Shown here piece after piece: positions 31,015 to 40,793 of a DNA stretch of 64,000 nucleotides (positions within the stretch are counted from its first letter, which is position 1; every line of letters begins with the position of its first letter). The translations under genes were made by a program, and so were the position numbers. The notes under the pieces were generated by a model. That model did not search any database. It saw nothing but the letters and a program-made list of their open reading frames with translations, and had not been told where the DNA came from. This DNA is from Brevundimonas sp. (GTDB lineage Bacteria > Pseudomonadota > Alphaproteobacteria > Caulobacterales > Caulobacteraceae), in assembly GCF_029946145.1 (NCBI RefSeq), contig NZ_JAQSDY010000012.1:114806-178805 (forward strand), written 5' to 3'.

Positions 31015-32447
31015 GGCCGCTTCCGGATCACCAGATTGCGGATCTCGGTCATGTCCTCCATCGCGAACCTGACTCCCTCGCGGCCGAGCCCCGAGTCCTT
31101 GACGCCGCCATAGGGCATGTTGTCGACGCGATAGCTGGGCACGTCGCCGATCAGGATGCCCCCGACCTCCAACACCTCCCAGGCCCGCATGGCCTTGTGG
31201 ATGTCGCGGGTGAAGATGCCCGCCTGCAGACCGAAGCGGCTGTCGTTGACCTCTTCCAGCGCCGCTTCGAAGTCGGAGAAGCGCGACAGGATCGCCACCG
31301 GTCCGAAGGCTTCCTCCTCGCGGACCTTCAGACCGCGTCCGACGCCCTCCAGCAGTGTTGCCTCCAGCATCGCGCCCTCACGGCCTCCGCCGCACAGCAG
31401 GGTCGCCCCGGCGGATACGGCCTCGGCGATCCAGCTCTCCAGCCGTCGGGCTTCGGCCTCGTCGATCATGGGGCCGATGAAGACGGTCTCGTCCCGGGGA
31501 TCGCCGGCGATCAGGGCGCGGGCCTTCGTGACCAGTCTGTCGCGCAAGGCGTCATAGATGTCGTCGTGGATCAGGATGCGCTGCACCCCGATGCAGGACT
31601 GGCCCGACTGGTAGAAGGCGCCGAAGATGATCCGGTCCGCGGCGTCCTCCAGATCCGTGTCGCGGTCGACGATCACCGCCGCATTGCCGCCGAGCTCCAG
31701 CACCACCTTCTTCTTGCCGGCCCTGGCCTTGAGCGCCCAGCCCACTTCCGGTGAGCCCGTGAAGGACAGCAGCTTCAGCCGGTCGTCCGTGGTGAACAGG
31801 TCCGCCCCGTCACGCGTCGCGGGGAGGATCGAGAACGCTCCCTTCGGCAGGTCCGTCTCGGCCAGTACCTCGCCGATGATCAATGCGCCCAGCGGGGTCC
31901 GCGAGGCGGGTTTCATCACGAACGGGCAACCCACGGCGAGGGCCGGTGCGATCTTGTGGGCCGCGAGGTTGAGCGGAAAGTTGAAGGGGGAGATGAAGGA
32001 GCAGGGGCCGATGGGCACCCGCTTCCACATGCCCTGATAGCCTTTGGCCCGGGCCGAGATGTCCAGCGGCTGGACCTCGCCGGTCATGCGGACGGATTCC
32101 TCGGCGGCGATCCGGAAGGTGTCGATCAGCCGGCTGACCTCGCCGCGGGAATCCCTGATCGGCTTGCCCGCCTCGATGCACAGGGCATAGGCCAGTTCGT
32201 CGGAGCGCTCCTGGAACCGCGTCACGCAATGGGCGAGGACCGCCTGACGCTCATAGGCGGCCATCCCGGCCATGGGCCGGGTCGCCTCGACCGCCGCCGC
32301 GATGGCCTTGTCGATCGTCGCCGCGTCGGCCATGGCGACCCGCGTCGCCACCTTGCCGGAGTACTTGTCGGTGACCTCCAGGTCCTGGTTGGGCGTCAGC
32401 GCCTCATTGGCGAGGTAGAGGGGCCAGGACGGTTTCAGGGACGGCAT
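31011..32447 (-). CDS. NAD(P)-dependent aldehyde dehydrogenase
   Basis: A 478-residue ALDH-superfamily enzyme with FISPFNFPLNLAAHKIAPAL (about 151-170), KPASRTP, VLELGGNAAVIV with the catalytic Glu (about 245), the nucleophile in GQSCIG (about 280) and the C-terminal PYGGVKDSGLGREG. Complete and of normal length. It groups with lactaldehyde- or phosphonoacetaldehyde-like members rather than the typical ketoglutarate-semialdehyde type, but I cannot assign a substrate. It lies between kdgK and the ExuT-like gene, so a by-product aldehyde of uronate catabolism is plausible. Confidence 0.83.
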   Translation of the reverse strand: MPSLKPSWPLYLANEALTPNQDLEVTDKYSGKVATRVAMADAATIDKAIAAAVEATRPMAGMAAYERQAVLAHCVTRFQERSDELAYALCIEAGKPIRDSRGEVSRLIDTFRIAAEESVRMTGEVQPLDISARAKGYQGMWKRVPIGPCSFISPFNFPLNLAAHKIAPALAVGCPFVMKPASRTPLGALIIGEVLAETDLPKGAFSILPATRDGADLFTTDDRLKLLSFTGSPEVGWALKARAGKKKVVLELGGNAAVIVDRDTDLEDAADRIIFGAFYQSGQSCIGVQRILIHDDIYDALRDRLVTKARALIAGDPRDETVFIGPMIDEAEARRLESWIAEAVSAGATLLCGGGREGAMLEATLLEGVGRGLKVREEEAFGPVAILSRFSDFEAALEEVNDSRFGLQAGIFTRDIHKAMRAWEVLEVGGILIGDVPSYRVDNMPYGGVKDSGLGREGVRFAMEDMTEIRNLVIRKRP

Positions 32448-32641
32448 GAGGGACTCCGGGAGGGACTGGCGGCAACCTACATCGGAGCGCGTCGGTCGCC
32501 CAAGGGTTCACGCATATGCGTCGGCGGGCCAGCGCTCGACGGACCGACCTCGACGCCCTCCCGTTGGCACGGTTTTTCGAATTCGGGGCGCCAAACGCGC
32601 CAAGCCAGCGAAGCCGAAAAGTTGTGTGAAAGTCGCCCATT

Positions 32642-32659
32642 AGCGCCATCATTGGCGCT
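32642..32659. other. Perfect inverted repeat upstream of the aldehyde dehydrogenase
   Basis: AGCGCCA-TCAT-TGGCGCT, 7-bp arms. It sits in a 424-bp gene-free stretch (32448-32871) that otherwise holds only the terminator at 32807. It could be an operator or a small hairpin. No pectin-type operator is present here. Confidence 0.4.
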
Positions 32660-32806
32660 GAGGTGAGGCGAAACCCTGCCAGATTATCGGAAATTTCCGC
32701 CGGGCACGCCGCTGAAGCGCCGCGTACCGTGTTCGATTCTCAAAGACCCCGACGGCCGCCCGGCCGCCTTGCTCTCCGACATGGGGCGCGGGGATCGATG
32801 GTCAAG

Positions 32807-32834
32807 CCCCGGCAGGAATAAATTCCTGCCGGGG
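32807..32834 (-). terminator. Strong hairpin terminator after the ExuT-like gene
   Basis: Perfect 13-bp arms (CCCCGGCAGGAAT and its complement) with AT-rich centre, 38 bp past the stop of the minus-strand transporter. Confidence 0.75.
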
Positions 32835-32871
32835 TTCGCCTGCAAAACCCGAACGGCGAGGTTGGGGCGGC

Positions 32872-34173
32872 CTAGACCTTCGCCGGCTCGTAGCGCGGCG
32901 ACAGCAGGTGGATGACCAGCAGGGCGATCAGATAGGCCGAGGCCGCGACCACGAAGATGGGCGTATAGCTGCCGATCCTTTCCAGGACGTAGCCGGCGTA
33001 TTTGGCCATGGCCATGCCGCCGAAGCCGCCGATCATGCCGCCGATGCCGACGACCGAGCCCACCGCCGAGCGCGGGAAGACGTCTCCGGGCATGGCGTAG
33101 AGATTGGCTGAAAAGCCCTGGTGGGCCGCTGTGGCGATGCCGATGATCAGCACCGCGGTCCAGACGTTGGAGGCCATGCCGGCGAAGGCCACGGGGACGA
33201 CGGCCAGGGCGCAGATCAGCATGGTCAGCTTGCGCGCCGCGTTCAGGCTCATGCCCCGTTTGAGGAATTGGCTGGACAGCCAGCCTCCGCCGATCGAGCC
33301 CACATCGCTGAGCAGATAGATGGCGATCAGCGGCGGGCCGAAGGTCAGCAGGTTGAGGTCGTACTGGGCGCCCAGGAATCCCGGCAACCAGAACAGGAAG
33401 AACCACCAGATCGGGTCGATCAGGAATTTGCCCAGGGCATAGGCCCAGGTCTCCTTGACCGTCAGCAGCTTCAGCCAGCCGATCTTGTGGGCAGGGTCGG
33501 GCGCGTCCTGGGCGATGTAGTCCAGCTCTTCGGGCGTGACCTTCCTGTGCTCGCCGGGCCGCTTGTAGACCATGAACCAGATCGGCACCCAGATCAGACC
33601 GGCCGCGCCGACGATGATCAGGGCCATCCGCCAGTTCGGATCCTCCGCCGTGCCCAGCCAGACCGAGGCGATCAGCGGTATGATGAGAGGCGTCACGATC
33701 GCCCCGATATTGGTCCCGGCGTTGAACAGGCCGACGGCGAAGGCGCGTTCCTTCTTGGGGAACCACTCGGTCACCGCCTTGATGCCGGCCGGGAAACCGC
33801 CCCCCTCGCCGATGCCCAGGGCCAGCCGCGCGAAGATCATGTGGTTCAGGTTGCGGATGCCCGCATGGGCGATGAAGGCGATCTGCCAGATGATGAAGGC
33901 CAGGCCGAAGCCCCAGCGGGCTCCGATCCTGTCCACGATCCGGCCCCACAGCAGGTATGACACGGCATAGGCCGCCTGGAACCAGAAGATGATGTTGGCG
34001 AAGTCGCCCTCGGTCCAGCTGAACTCGGTCATCAGCGTGGGCTTGAGCACCCCGATGGCCTGACGGTCGACGTAGTTGATCACCATGGCGGCGAACAGCA
34101 GCCACACCACCACCCAGCGGTACTTGCCCGCCGGCGCCGGCTGGTTCGCGGTCGCGCCTGCAACGTTGCTCAT
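32872..34173 (-). CDS. exuT: MFS hexuronate transporter, ExuT-like (ACS family)
   Basis: A 433-residue inner-membrane transporter with about 12 spans. The first carries NYVDRQAIGVLKPTL and the loop after span 2 has GRIVDRIGARWG, both typical of the anion:cation symporter family that includes ExuT. LALGIGEGGGFPAGIKAVTEWFPKKERA is another family block. It would import galacturonate/glucuronate or unsaturated dimers into the cytoplasm. An operator of the LacI type lies 86 bp upstream. The substrate is inferred from locus and family. Confidence 0.88.
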   Translation of the reverse strand: MSNVAGATANQPAPAGKYRWVVVWLLFAAMVINYVDRQAIGVLKPTLMTEFSWTEGDFANIIFWFQAAYAVSYLLWGRIVDRIGARWGFGLAFIIWQIAFIAHAGIRNLNHMIFARLALGIGEGGGFPAGIKAVTEWFPKKERAFAVGLFNAGTNIGAIVTPLIIPLIASVWLGTAEDPNWRMALIIVGAAGLIWVPIWFMVYKRPGEHRKVTPEELDYIAQDAPDPAHKIGWLKLLTVKETWAYALGKFLIDPIWWFFLFWLPGFLGAQYDLNLLTFGPPLIAIYLLSDVGSIGGGWLSSQFLKRGMSLNAARKLTMLICALAVVPVAFAGMASNVWTAVLIIGIATAAHQGFSANLYAMPGDVFPRSAVGSVVGIGGMIGGFGGMAMAKYAGYVLERIGSYTPIFVVAASAYLIALLVIHLLSPRYEPAKV

Positions 34174-34259
34174 GATCGCCTCGTCCCGTTGTTTCCCGGC
34201 CGATCCACCCTGTTCCCGAGCGGTTGCCGGCGACTTGAGGCGGCAGAATGCGGATGCAT

Positions 34260-34273
34260 GGTAACCGGTGTCA
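34260..34273. promoter_or_regulatory. LacI-family operator D (GGTAACCGGTGTCA)
   Basis: The exact reverse complement of the kduI operator at 23133, in front of the ExuT-like gene. It is the last operator of the set. The rest of 34274-34649 holds only the AraC-like scrap below. Confidence 0.75.
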
Positions 34274-34476
34274 ACGCCTATTCCGCGTGCCCGCCCAGGG
34301 GTGTCCGTCGAACTGCCGGGCGGCCTGTTCGGGCCCGGCGGAAGGCGGGGCGTTCAGATCGCTAAAGATTTCGACAGCGCGTGACGCCGCCGCGGGGCCA
34401 TCCGGAAAGCTCCATTACGCCAGGCGCCCATGACGAAGTCCCTCCGGTCTTTCCTTTGCTCTCTGGTCGCCGGTCC

Positions 34477-34545
34477 GACCCTGGCGCCGCCTTCAAACAG
34501 GCCTACGGCTGCACGCCGGCGCAATTTCAACGATCCGCCCGATGA
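34477..34545 (+). pseudogene. Possible C-terminal scrap of an AraC-family regulator
   Basis: A short frame reads DPGAAFKQAYGCTPAQFQRS then stop. FKxxYGxTPxQFxR is the usual end of the second helix-turn-helix of AraC/XylS regulators. Nothing upstream in any frame continues the domain, so it would be a fossil. It is short enough that chance is possible. Confidence 0.35.
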
Positions 34546-34649
34546 ATGGTTTGCTGGCGAACAGGGGCGCGTACCTGTCCGCGCGCCCGTGACACCTGAC
34601 GCCGGAACCCAAGTCATCGGCGCGCGCTTTCGCCACCGGAGGGTGGTTA

Positions 34650-34766
34650 ATGGTCCGGTTTGGTCAGTTGTTGCGGCGCGTGTTTTGCAGGCACAAGTTC
34701 CGGTATAGCGTGAGCCGCCCGGGCACCCTGGTCTGTCAGAACTGCGGTCATCGCAAGCATGACTGA
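34650..34766 (+). CDS. Tiny zinc-ribbon-like protein (38 aa)
   Basis: Starts MVRFGQLLRRVFCRHKFRYS with a GGAGGG ribosome site about 8 bases upstream. It carries CRH near residue 13 and CQNCGHRKH at the C-terminus, a plausible one-zinc ribbon of C-x2-H/C-x2-C type. The stop overlaps the next gene by 8 bp, so the two are coupled. I do not recognise the family. Confidence 0.6.
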   Translation: MVRFGQLLRRVFCRHKFRYSVSRPGTLVCQNCGHRKHD

Positions 34767-35079
34767 CATCTCTGCGCCGCCGTCCTACCGGGGCGCCCAG
34801 ACGCCCGGGGAATTTCTTCGGGAGATGGGCAATGTCTGGATCGGGCTGATCGAGATGATCGCTTCCGATCCCGATCAGCAGGCGGCGCTCGCCGCCTATT
34901 TCGGGGTCACTCCCTCGGTGATCCGGGACTGGATCGACGCCCGGGGGAGGACCCGATGCATAGCGCCGGTCCCGCCGACAGGGCGGCGATGCTCCATCCT
35001 GGTCGGGCTCAAGGTTGAATACGATCCGCGCATCTGGGCGGGCGAGCGAGGCCGGTGCGTGTCCCATGGTCCGGGATAG
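34759..35079 (+). CDS. Hypothetical protein with helical N-part and Cys-rich C-part
   Basis: A 106-residue protein. The middle (AALAAYFGVTPSVIRDWID, about 43-61) has the outline of a helix-turn-helix. The tail has RCIAPVPPTGRRC and a later Cys/His pair (CVSH), reminiscent of small GRRC zinc fingers. It has no ribosome site of its own and starts inside the last codons of the zinc-ribbon gene, so translation is probably coupled. A DNA- or RNA-binding role is a guess. Confidence 0.5.
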   Translation: MTDISAPPSYRGAQTPGEFLREMGNVWIGLIEMIASDPDQQAALAAYFGVTPSVIRDWIDARGRTRCIAPVPPTGRRCSILVGLKVEYDPRIWAGERGRCVSHGPG

Positions 35080-35125
35080 GGGCGCGGCCGTGCGCACGCG
35101 CCCTTGGCCGGATCGTGGGGTGAAT

Positions 35126-35524
35126 CTAGTCGCGCCGATCATCCCGGCGGCGGTCTTCTCCCCGCATACCGCCATTCGCCATCATCAGTTCCAGACGGAT
35201 TTCGACCAGCCGGAGCTCGATCGAACCAAGGGCGAGCAGGAGGACCGAGGTGATGAGCGCCGCCGCTTCGAACCCCACGACGACCACGGCGGTCGGCAGT
35301 TCCAGCATTTGTCCGCCAAGGAGGGTCAGAACGAATGCGGCTGTGCTGAAGACCACCCCGAAGGCGCCGACGGCCTTGAGCAGGGAGCGGCGGGGCGCGT
35401 CTTCATTGATGCGGCTGCCTGGTTTCCGCCGATCGCGCCCGCGGCGGTCACCCGGCCCTGAGCGCCGCTCGGAGGGCAGTTCGCCATCGATACGGTCGGC
35501 AATGCTCTCTGCTTCAACGGACAT
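35126..35524 (-). CDS. Two-span membrane protein with charged ends
   Basis: A 132-residue protein: an Arg/Asp-rich N-terminus (RRGRDRRKPG), two membrane spans (about 48-70 and 77-99) and a C-terminal tail ending in RGEDRRRDDRRD. The ATG follows GAGGAAATC. It sits 10 bp after the TadG-like gene on the same strand and may be co-transcribed. I do not recognise the family. Confidence 0.7.
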   Translation of the reverse strand: MSVEAESIADRIDGELPSERRSGPGDRRGRDRRKPGSRINEDAPRRSLLKAVGAFGVVFSTAAFVLTLLGGQMLELPTAVVVVGFEAAALITSVLLLALGSIELRLVEIRLELMMANGGMRGEDRRRDDRRD

Positions 35525-35534
35525 GATTTCCTCA

Positions 35535-36803
35535 CTAGTCGATAAGGCGGGCTCCCCCGGTGCGCGGACCGACGCCTTCCGGGACCGGGACGGTTGTCGA
35601 GTTGTAGTTGGCGTTCACGAACAGGGAGGGGGCGCCCCTGAGCTGCAGACCCTTGGCAACGATGACGGTCCAGGCGCTGTCCCGGGCGACATCGGCCGTG
35701 CCTTCGATGACGAGCTGCGCGTTGGGCACGTAGATCACCCCCAGCAGGCTGTCGACGTTGTCGCTGGATATGATGAAGTTCTGCCTGTTCTCGCGCATGG
35801 AGCCCATCACGATCCCCGCATAGGCGCCGCCTGTCCGTCCCGAAAGCCTGACCAGCGCGGTGTCCCTGAACTCGAATTTCGACGCCGTGTCGAAAAACAG
35901 AACGACATCGTCCCCCTGCAGGCGCGCGCCCTCCCTGACGGTCAGGTGACCGCGAAGGAACCAGTGCTCGCCGGGTTCAAGAACAACGGTGGCGCTTCCC
36001 GAAATGTCCAGGCCTCCACAGTGAACCCCGGGCGACAGGCGGGTAACGCCGACGGCGAGTTTCAGAGGCTGGAGCACGGCGCCCACCTCACAACCGGGAG
36101 GCGCGCTCCGGTCGAGATCCAGTTCGGTGAAGGGATCGTCGATGCGCGCCGCACCGGTCCCGGGCGATGGGCTGATCGAGCCGCTGGCGGAGGTCACCGC
36201 CTGGACCGCCGCGGCGGTGATCGATCCGCCTTCCACCAGAATGTCCCGATTGGAGTGCACCATGCAGGCCGGCGCAGCGATGCGGCCGTCGTCCTTGATG
36301 CTCAAGACCTGGGCGCCGGCGCCGCCGGTCACGAGGACGCACAATGGCACCAGGCCCAGTGAGGTCGCCGTCGCGTCGCCGACGAAATTCCAGCCACCTG
36401 GCGGCAGCAGGTTCGCGAAGAAGGAGGGGCGGTGCCCCCTCAGCAGGACGTGGATCGCGCGTTGACCGCCCTGATCGACGATTTCGTAGTCGCCTTCATA
36501 ACCCGGAGCCTCGGGCCACGCGCTCATGGCGCCCACCACGAACGAAGCGGCTCTTTCCTTGGCTGCGGCGCCATCGGTCGCCAGCGCCAGCGCGGGCGCG
36601 CCTGCCAGGGCGCCGGCGTCGGCGATGCCTTGCAGACGCCCCTGGGCCGTGTGCACCGCGAAGAGATCGACAGCGCCAACGCCGAGCAGGATCACCGCCG
36701 GACCCACAAGTGCGAAGCCCAGGGCGATGTTGCCCCTCGTGTCGGATCGCAGGGGGCTCAGCCGCGCCCGTAGCCCCGTCAGGATTCGCTTCACGGCTTT
36801 CAC
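35535..36803 (-). CDS. TadE/TadG-like pilus-assembly family protein
   Basis: A 422-residue protein with a basic N-terminus, the TadG-type segment SDTRGNIALGFALVGPAVILLG (residues 20-41, one membrane span) and a QGRLQGIADAGALAGA motif, then a large extracytoplasmic part. The latter includes a beta-helical stretch (about 225-400) with repeated hydrophobic strands. It starts with GTG overlapping the stop of the response-regulator gene (GTGA). No other tad/flp genes are in the window, so it is an orphan surface protein rather than part of a full pilus operon here. Confidence 0.75.
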   Translation of the reverse strand: MKAVKRILTGLRARLSPLRSDTRGNIALGFALVGPAVILLGVGAVDLFAVHTAQGRLQGIADAGALAGAPALALATDGAAAKERAASFVVGAMSAWPEAPGYEGDYEIVDQGGQRAIHVLLRGHRPSFFANLLPPGGWNFVGDATATSLGLVPLCVLVTGGAGAQVLSIKDDGRIAAPACMVHSNRDILVEGGSITAAAVQAVTSASGSISPSPGTGAARIDDPFTELDLDRSAPPGCEVGAVLQPLKLAVGVTRLSPGVHCGGLDISGSATVVLEPGEHWFLRGHLTVREGARLQGDDVVLFFDTASKFEFRDTALVRLSGRTGGAYAGIVMGSMRENRQNFIISSDNVDSLLGVIYVPNAQLVIEGTADVARDSAWTVIVAKGLQLRGAPSLFVNANYNSTTVPVPEGVGPRTGGARLID

Positions 36804-37240
36804 GCCGCCCTCTCCCGATCTGGTTCTCGCACGGCCCGTTCGGCTCTCGAAGCGCGCAGGACATAGAGAATCTGATAGGTGAGCAGGCGCCAGTTCAGAG
36901 GCTTTGTCACGAACGAGGTTGCGCCGAGCCGGAACGCCCGATCTATGGCCTCGACGTCCTCGCGGCCTGTCTGGACGATGACGGCCAGATCCCTCGTGTT
37001 CGGGTTCGCGCGGATGGCGGCAAGGGTGTCGAACCCGTCCAGGACAGGCATCTCGAGATCAAGCAGGACGATGTCGTAGCCTTCGGTCAGGCGCTCCAGC
37101 GCGTCCGCCCCGTGCACGGCGAGATCGATCCTGGCTTGCGGCGAGGCCAGATTTACCTGGGCGAACTCTCGCAGGATGGGGTCGTCATCCACGAAGAGAA
37201 TTCGCGCCGGCTCATCCAGTACATAGAAAAAATCACCCAC
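36800..37240 (-). CDS. Single-domain response regulator (CheY-like)
   Basis: A receiver domain with RILFVDDDP (acidic pair), the phospho-acceptor Asp in LLDLEMPVLDG and the conserved Lys in FVTKPLNW, followed by a short basic tail. The GTG at 37240 was chosen because GAGG lies 8 bases upstream, giving about 146 residues; an ATG at 37312 would add 24. It is translationally coupled to the TadG-like gene and divergent from the hybrid kinase, its probable partner. Confidence 0.82.
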   Translation of the reverse strand: MGDFFYVLDEPARILFVDDDPILREFAQVNLASPQARIDLAVHGADALERLTEGYDIVLLDLEMPVLDGFDTLAAIRANPNTRDLAVIVQTGREDVEAIDRAFRLGATSFVTKPLNWRLLTYQILYVLRASRAERAVREPDRERAA

Positions 37241-37357
37241 TGCTTCACCCTCTGAGGCTTTGTCGGCCCCGTCGGCGTAGTCCCGACCATGAGAGCTTAA
37301 GGGAAGAGTCATTAAGCGACTGTATCCTGACAAAATCGAGGGTCCGGGTACTCAAAC

Positions 37358-40300
37358 GTGCTAAATCCGAAGCCGTACACAAGCGGGTCAATCCGCCGAA
37401 AGCTGATCGGACTGGTGTTGTCGTCTCTGCTGACGACCTGCGTCGTTACGGCAACGCTTGCAGTGTGGATTGACGCCCGGGACCAGTCCGCGCTCGAGAC
37501 CCAGCGGCTGACGCAAACGGCGCGGGTCATCGCCTCGCTGGCCGCCGATCCCGTCCGGTCGGGTGACGCCGCGGGCACGTTCACAGCCATCCGCTCGATC
37601 AGCCAGATGCCGGACATCACCTATGCCCGCATCACGGGACCCGGCGGCCGCCTGCTGGCCGAGACGGGCGGCGGCGTCCGGCTGACGTCAGACGCCACTA
37701 TCGGACAAGGGGGCGCGGCGTCCTTCTGGGCCGTCTTGCGGAGCGGCACGCTGCAGGTGGCCGTGCCCGTAATGAGCCAGGGATCCCAGGTCGGGGAGAT
37801 CACTCTCCTGGGCCAGGCGCCCGGGCTGAAGTCGCGCATCCTCGCCGCGGTGCTGACCGGTCTCGCCGGCGCCGGCGTCGCTCTCCTGGCCGGGTTGTTG
37901 ATCGCGCTGAGACTGGCGCGGCGCATCAGCACGCCGATCGTTCAGCTCGCCGCCTTCACCAACGACGTCCGGCAGACCGGCGATTTCACCCGGACGCCCG
38001 ATATCGCGGCCGACGGCGAGGTGGGCGAACTCGTGTCCGGCGTCCGGTCGATGATGGACGGCATCAAGGTCCGGGACGACCGCATCGCGGCCCATGTCGC
38101 GGGCCTGGAACGGGAGGTCTCGGCGCGAACCGCGGAGCTTCAGGTGGCCAAGGAGACCGCTGAGGCGGCCACCGCGGCCAAGTCCGACTTCCTCGCGGTC
38201 ATGAGCCACGAGATCCGGACGCCCATGAACGGCATTCTCGCCCTGAGTGAACTTCTGTCAGGCTCGGACCTGGAGCCGCGTCAGCGGCGCTACGCGGACG
38301 TCATAGCCAGGTCCGGGAAATCGCTTCTGGCGATCATCAACGACATCCTCGACTTCTCGAAGGTGGAGGCCGGCAAGCTGGAGCTGGAACACGTCGCGTT
38401 TGATCTCACTGATGTGGCGGAGGATGTGGCCGGGCTGTTCACGGAACGGGCGCGCGAGAAGGGTCTCGACCTCGCCGTCTATGTCGATCCCGCCCTGCCT
38501 CGCGTATGCGGCGATCCGACACGCGTCCGGCAAATTCTCAGCAACCTCGCGAACAATGCGATCAAGTTCACCGATCAAGGCGGCGTTCTGGTCACCATCG
38601 AGGCTGACGCCGTCGCGACCGGCCGCTACGTCATGGCGGTCGCCGACACCGGACCGGGGATACCCGAGGACAAACTGCCGGGCCTTTTCCAGGCATTCTC
38701 CCAGGCGGACCAGAGCACGACCCGCAAGCACGGCGGGACCGGCCTCGGCCTGACGATCTGCGACCGGCTCGTGAACGCCATGGGCGGGGAATGGCGATTG
38801 GAGAGCCGCCTGGGGGAGGGCTCTGTTTTCGCCTTCGCCGTCGCCCTTTCGACCGCACCTGACAGTGTTGGTCTCGCGCCGGCGCCAGAGACCCTGACGG
38901 CCTCTGTCGAGGGCATAGGTCCCATGTCGGAGCGGGCGCTGCGGCGCTACCTGGCCGACTTCGGTATTGCCGTGGTTCCGGTTGGCGAGGCCGCGGAAGC
39001 GGCGTTCCGCGGGCCCGGTCAGCCGTTCCCGGATGTCCGCACCATCGTGGTCGCGTCCGGCGAGACCGAGGCGCCGGCTGGATCGTGCGTCCTGCAGACG
39101 CCTCTGCGGCGATGCGAGCTTGAAGCGATCGTGAGCCAGCTTCACTCCGGTCAACCGCTGGCGATCCCGGAAGGCCGGGCCGCGGATAGCCTGTCGGTCC
39201 AGTTCCCCGGCGCCCGGGTGCTGGTGGTCGACGATTCCGAGGTGAACCGCGAGGTCGCCGGCGAGGCGCTGGCGAGGCTGGGTGCGTCCGTCACCCTGGC
39301 CGAAGACGGGCTGCAGGCCGTCGAGCGGCTGAGGACCGATCGGTTCGACCTTGTCCTGATGGATGGGTCCATGCCCAATCTCGACGGGTTTGAAGCCACC
39401 GAGATCATCCGGACTGAAGAGGCAGCCCAGGATCGGCCGAGGGCCACGATCCTGGCCTTGACCGCGCATGTGGTTGGATCGGCAGCCGACGCCTGGCAGG
39501 CCGCGGGCATGGACGGGGTCATCTACAAGCCGTTCACGATGCGCGATCTCGCCGACGCCCTCGGGGAACATTGCGCCGGGCTCGCCCAGCGTGGGCAGGC
39601 CGCGCATTCCGCCACGATATCTGTGCAGGCGCAGACGGGCCTTTTCGATCCCGTGGTCCAGGCCGAGCTGGAGGCCATGGCTCGCAATGGCCGGCCCGAT
39701 TTCGTCGCCAAGATCGAAGGGCTCTATGCAGCGAATGCGCCTCTGCGTCTGGCCGACCTTCGGCAAGCCGTACTGGCCGGACGCAACGACGAGGCCGCCC
39801 GGGCCGCGCACGCCCTGAAATCCATGAGCCTGAGTCTGGGCGCGTCCGCGGTCGCAGCTGCGGCGGCGGCGGTCGAGGGCGCGGCGCGGGCGGACGACAG
39901 CTCGGGGATCGACATCGACGGGCTCGGCGAACTGCTGAACAGGACGCTTGCCAGCATGGGCTCCCGCGAGCCCGCGTCAGAAGACGCCATTCCCGCGGTC
40001 CCCACAGTGGTCGAGGAGTTTGATGCGGCTCTTGCCCGCGGCGATGTCAGGCTCGTCTATCAGGCCATGATGGACCGCAACGGCGTCTTCGCTGACAAGG
40101 CCGAGGCGCTGGTGCGCTGGACCTGCCCCGAGCGGGGTGTCCGCAGCCCGGACGAGTTCGTTCCCGCGCTGGAAGCCGCCGGCGTCATCTCCCGTCTGAC
40201 GGATTTCGTTCTGGAGCGGGCCATGGAGCAGGGCGCCGCCCGGCCGGGGCTGCGGATTTCCATCAACGCGTCGGCGGAGGAGTTCCAGCGGGATGACTTC

Positions 40301-40750
40301 GCCGATCGGGTCGCCGCCGCCGGGGCGCGCACCGGCTATCCGATCGAAAGGGTCGAGATAGAGGTCACCGAGACCGCGATCCTCGACATCGAACGGGCCC
40401 GGCCGACGCTCGAACGGCTGGAGACGATGGGCGTCGCGGTCGCTCTGGACGACTTCGGCTCGGGATACACCAGCCTGCACGCGCTGAGGCGGCTTCGTTT
40501 CGCCACGCTCAAGATCGACAGAAGCTTCGTTATGCGGTGCTGCGAGGATACGGCGTCGGCCGCCATCATCCACGCCGTGATCGGCGTCGGTCGGGCGCTC
40601 GGCATGAAGATTGTGTGTGAGGGCGTGGAAACCGAAGAGCAATACCGCTTCCTGCGGACGGCGGGGGTCCACTACATCCAGGGCTACTACTACCGCCGGC
40701 CCTGCGACTTCGCGGACCTGCCCGTCGGCGATGAAAGGGTGGCGGCGTGA
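37358..40750 (+). CDS. Hybrid histidine kinase with REC, HPt and EAL domains
   Basis: A 1130-residue inner-membrane protein. Two membrane spans flank a small periplasmic sensor (about 20-160), then HAMP, then the kinase core with [10 protein letters not shown] (phospho-His 284), [18 protein letters not shown] and GGTGLGL. A receiver (about 622-740; acidic pair 625/626, acceptor Asp 669), an HPt domain (AHALKSM, His 818) and an EAL domain (about 880-1120) follow. The EAL catalytic landmarks EALVR (Glu 916), [22 protein letters not shown] and QGYYYRRP are all present, so c-di-GMP hydrolysis is expected. One protein thus holds a full phosphorelay plus its own output. It starts with GTG. Confidence 0.9.
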   Translation: MLNPKPYTSGSIRRKLIGLVLSSLLTTCVVTATLAVWIDARDQSALETQRLTQTARVIASLAADPVRSGDAAGTFTAIRSISQMPDITYARITGPGGRLLAETGGGVRLTSDATIGQGGAASFWAVLRSGTLQVAVPVMSQGSQVGEITLLGQAPGLKSRILAAVLTGLAGAGVALLAGLLIALRLARRISTPIVQLAAFTNDVRQTGDFTRTPDIAADGEVGELVSGVRSMMDGIKVRDDRIAAHVAGLEREVSARTAELQVAKETAEAATAAKSDFLAVMSHEIRTPMNGILALSELLSGSDLEPRQRRYADVIARSGKSLLAIINDILDFSKVEAGKLELEHVAFDLTDVAEDVAGLFTERAREKGLDLAVYVDPALPRVCGDPTRVRQILSNLANNAIKFTDQGGVLVTIEADAVATGRYVMAVADTGPGIPEDKLPGLFQAFSQADQSTTRKHGGTGLGLTICDRLVNAMGGEWRLESRLGEGSVFAFAVALSTAPDSVGLAPAPETLTASVEGIGPMSERALRRYLADFGIAVVPVGEAAEAAFRGPGQPFPDVRTIVVASGETEAPAGSCVLQTPLRRCELEAIVSQLHSGQPLAIPEGRAADSLSVQFPGARVLVVDDSEVNREVAGEALARLGASVTLAEDGLQAVERLRTDRFDLVLMDGSMPNLDGFEATEIIRTEEAAQDRPRATILALTAHVVGSAADAWQAAGMDGVIYKPFTMRDLADALGEHCAGLAQRGQAAHSATISVQAQTGLFDPVVQAELEAMARNGRPDFVAKIEGLYAANAPLRLADLRQAVLAGRNDEAARAAHALKSMSLSLGASAVAAAAAAVEGAARADDSSGIDIDGLGELLNRTLASMGSREPASEDAIPAVPTVVEEFDAALARGDVRLVYQAMMDRNGVFADKAEALVRWTCPERGVRSPDEFVPALEAAGVISRLTDFVLERAMEQGAARPGLRISINASAEEFQRDDFADRVAAAGARTGYPIERVEIEVTETAILDIERARPTLERLETMGVAVALDDFGSGYTSLHALRRLRFATLKIDRSFVMRCCEDTASAAIIHAVIGVGRALGMKIVCEGVETEEQYRFLRTAGVHYIQGYYYRRPCDFADLPVGDERVAA

Positions 40751-40793
40751 GTTGTCCGTCCGTCAGCACAGTCACCAGTAAAGGGAGTTCGTG

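Noticed and set aside
34430..34708. 92-codon plus frame upstream of the zinc-ribbon gene
   Set aside because: Arg/Pro-rich with no motif, and overlaps both the AraC-like scrap and the better supported small gene.
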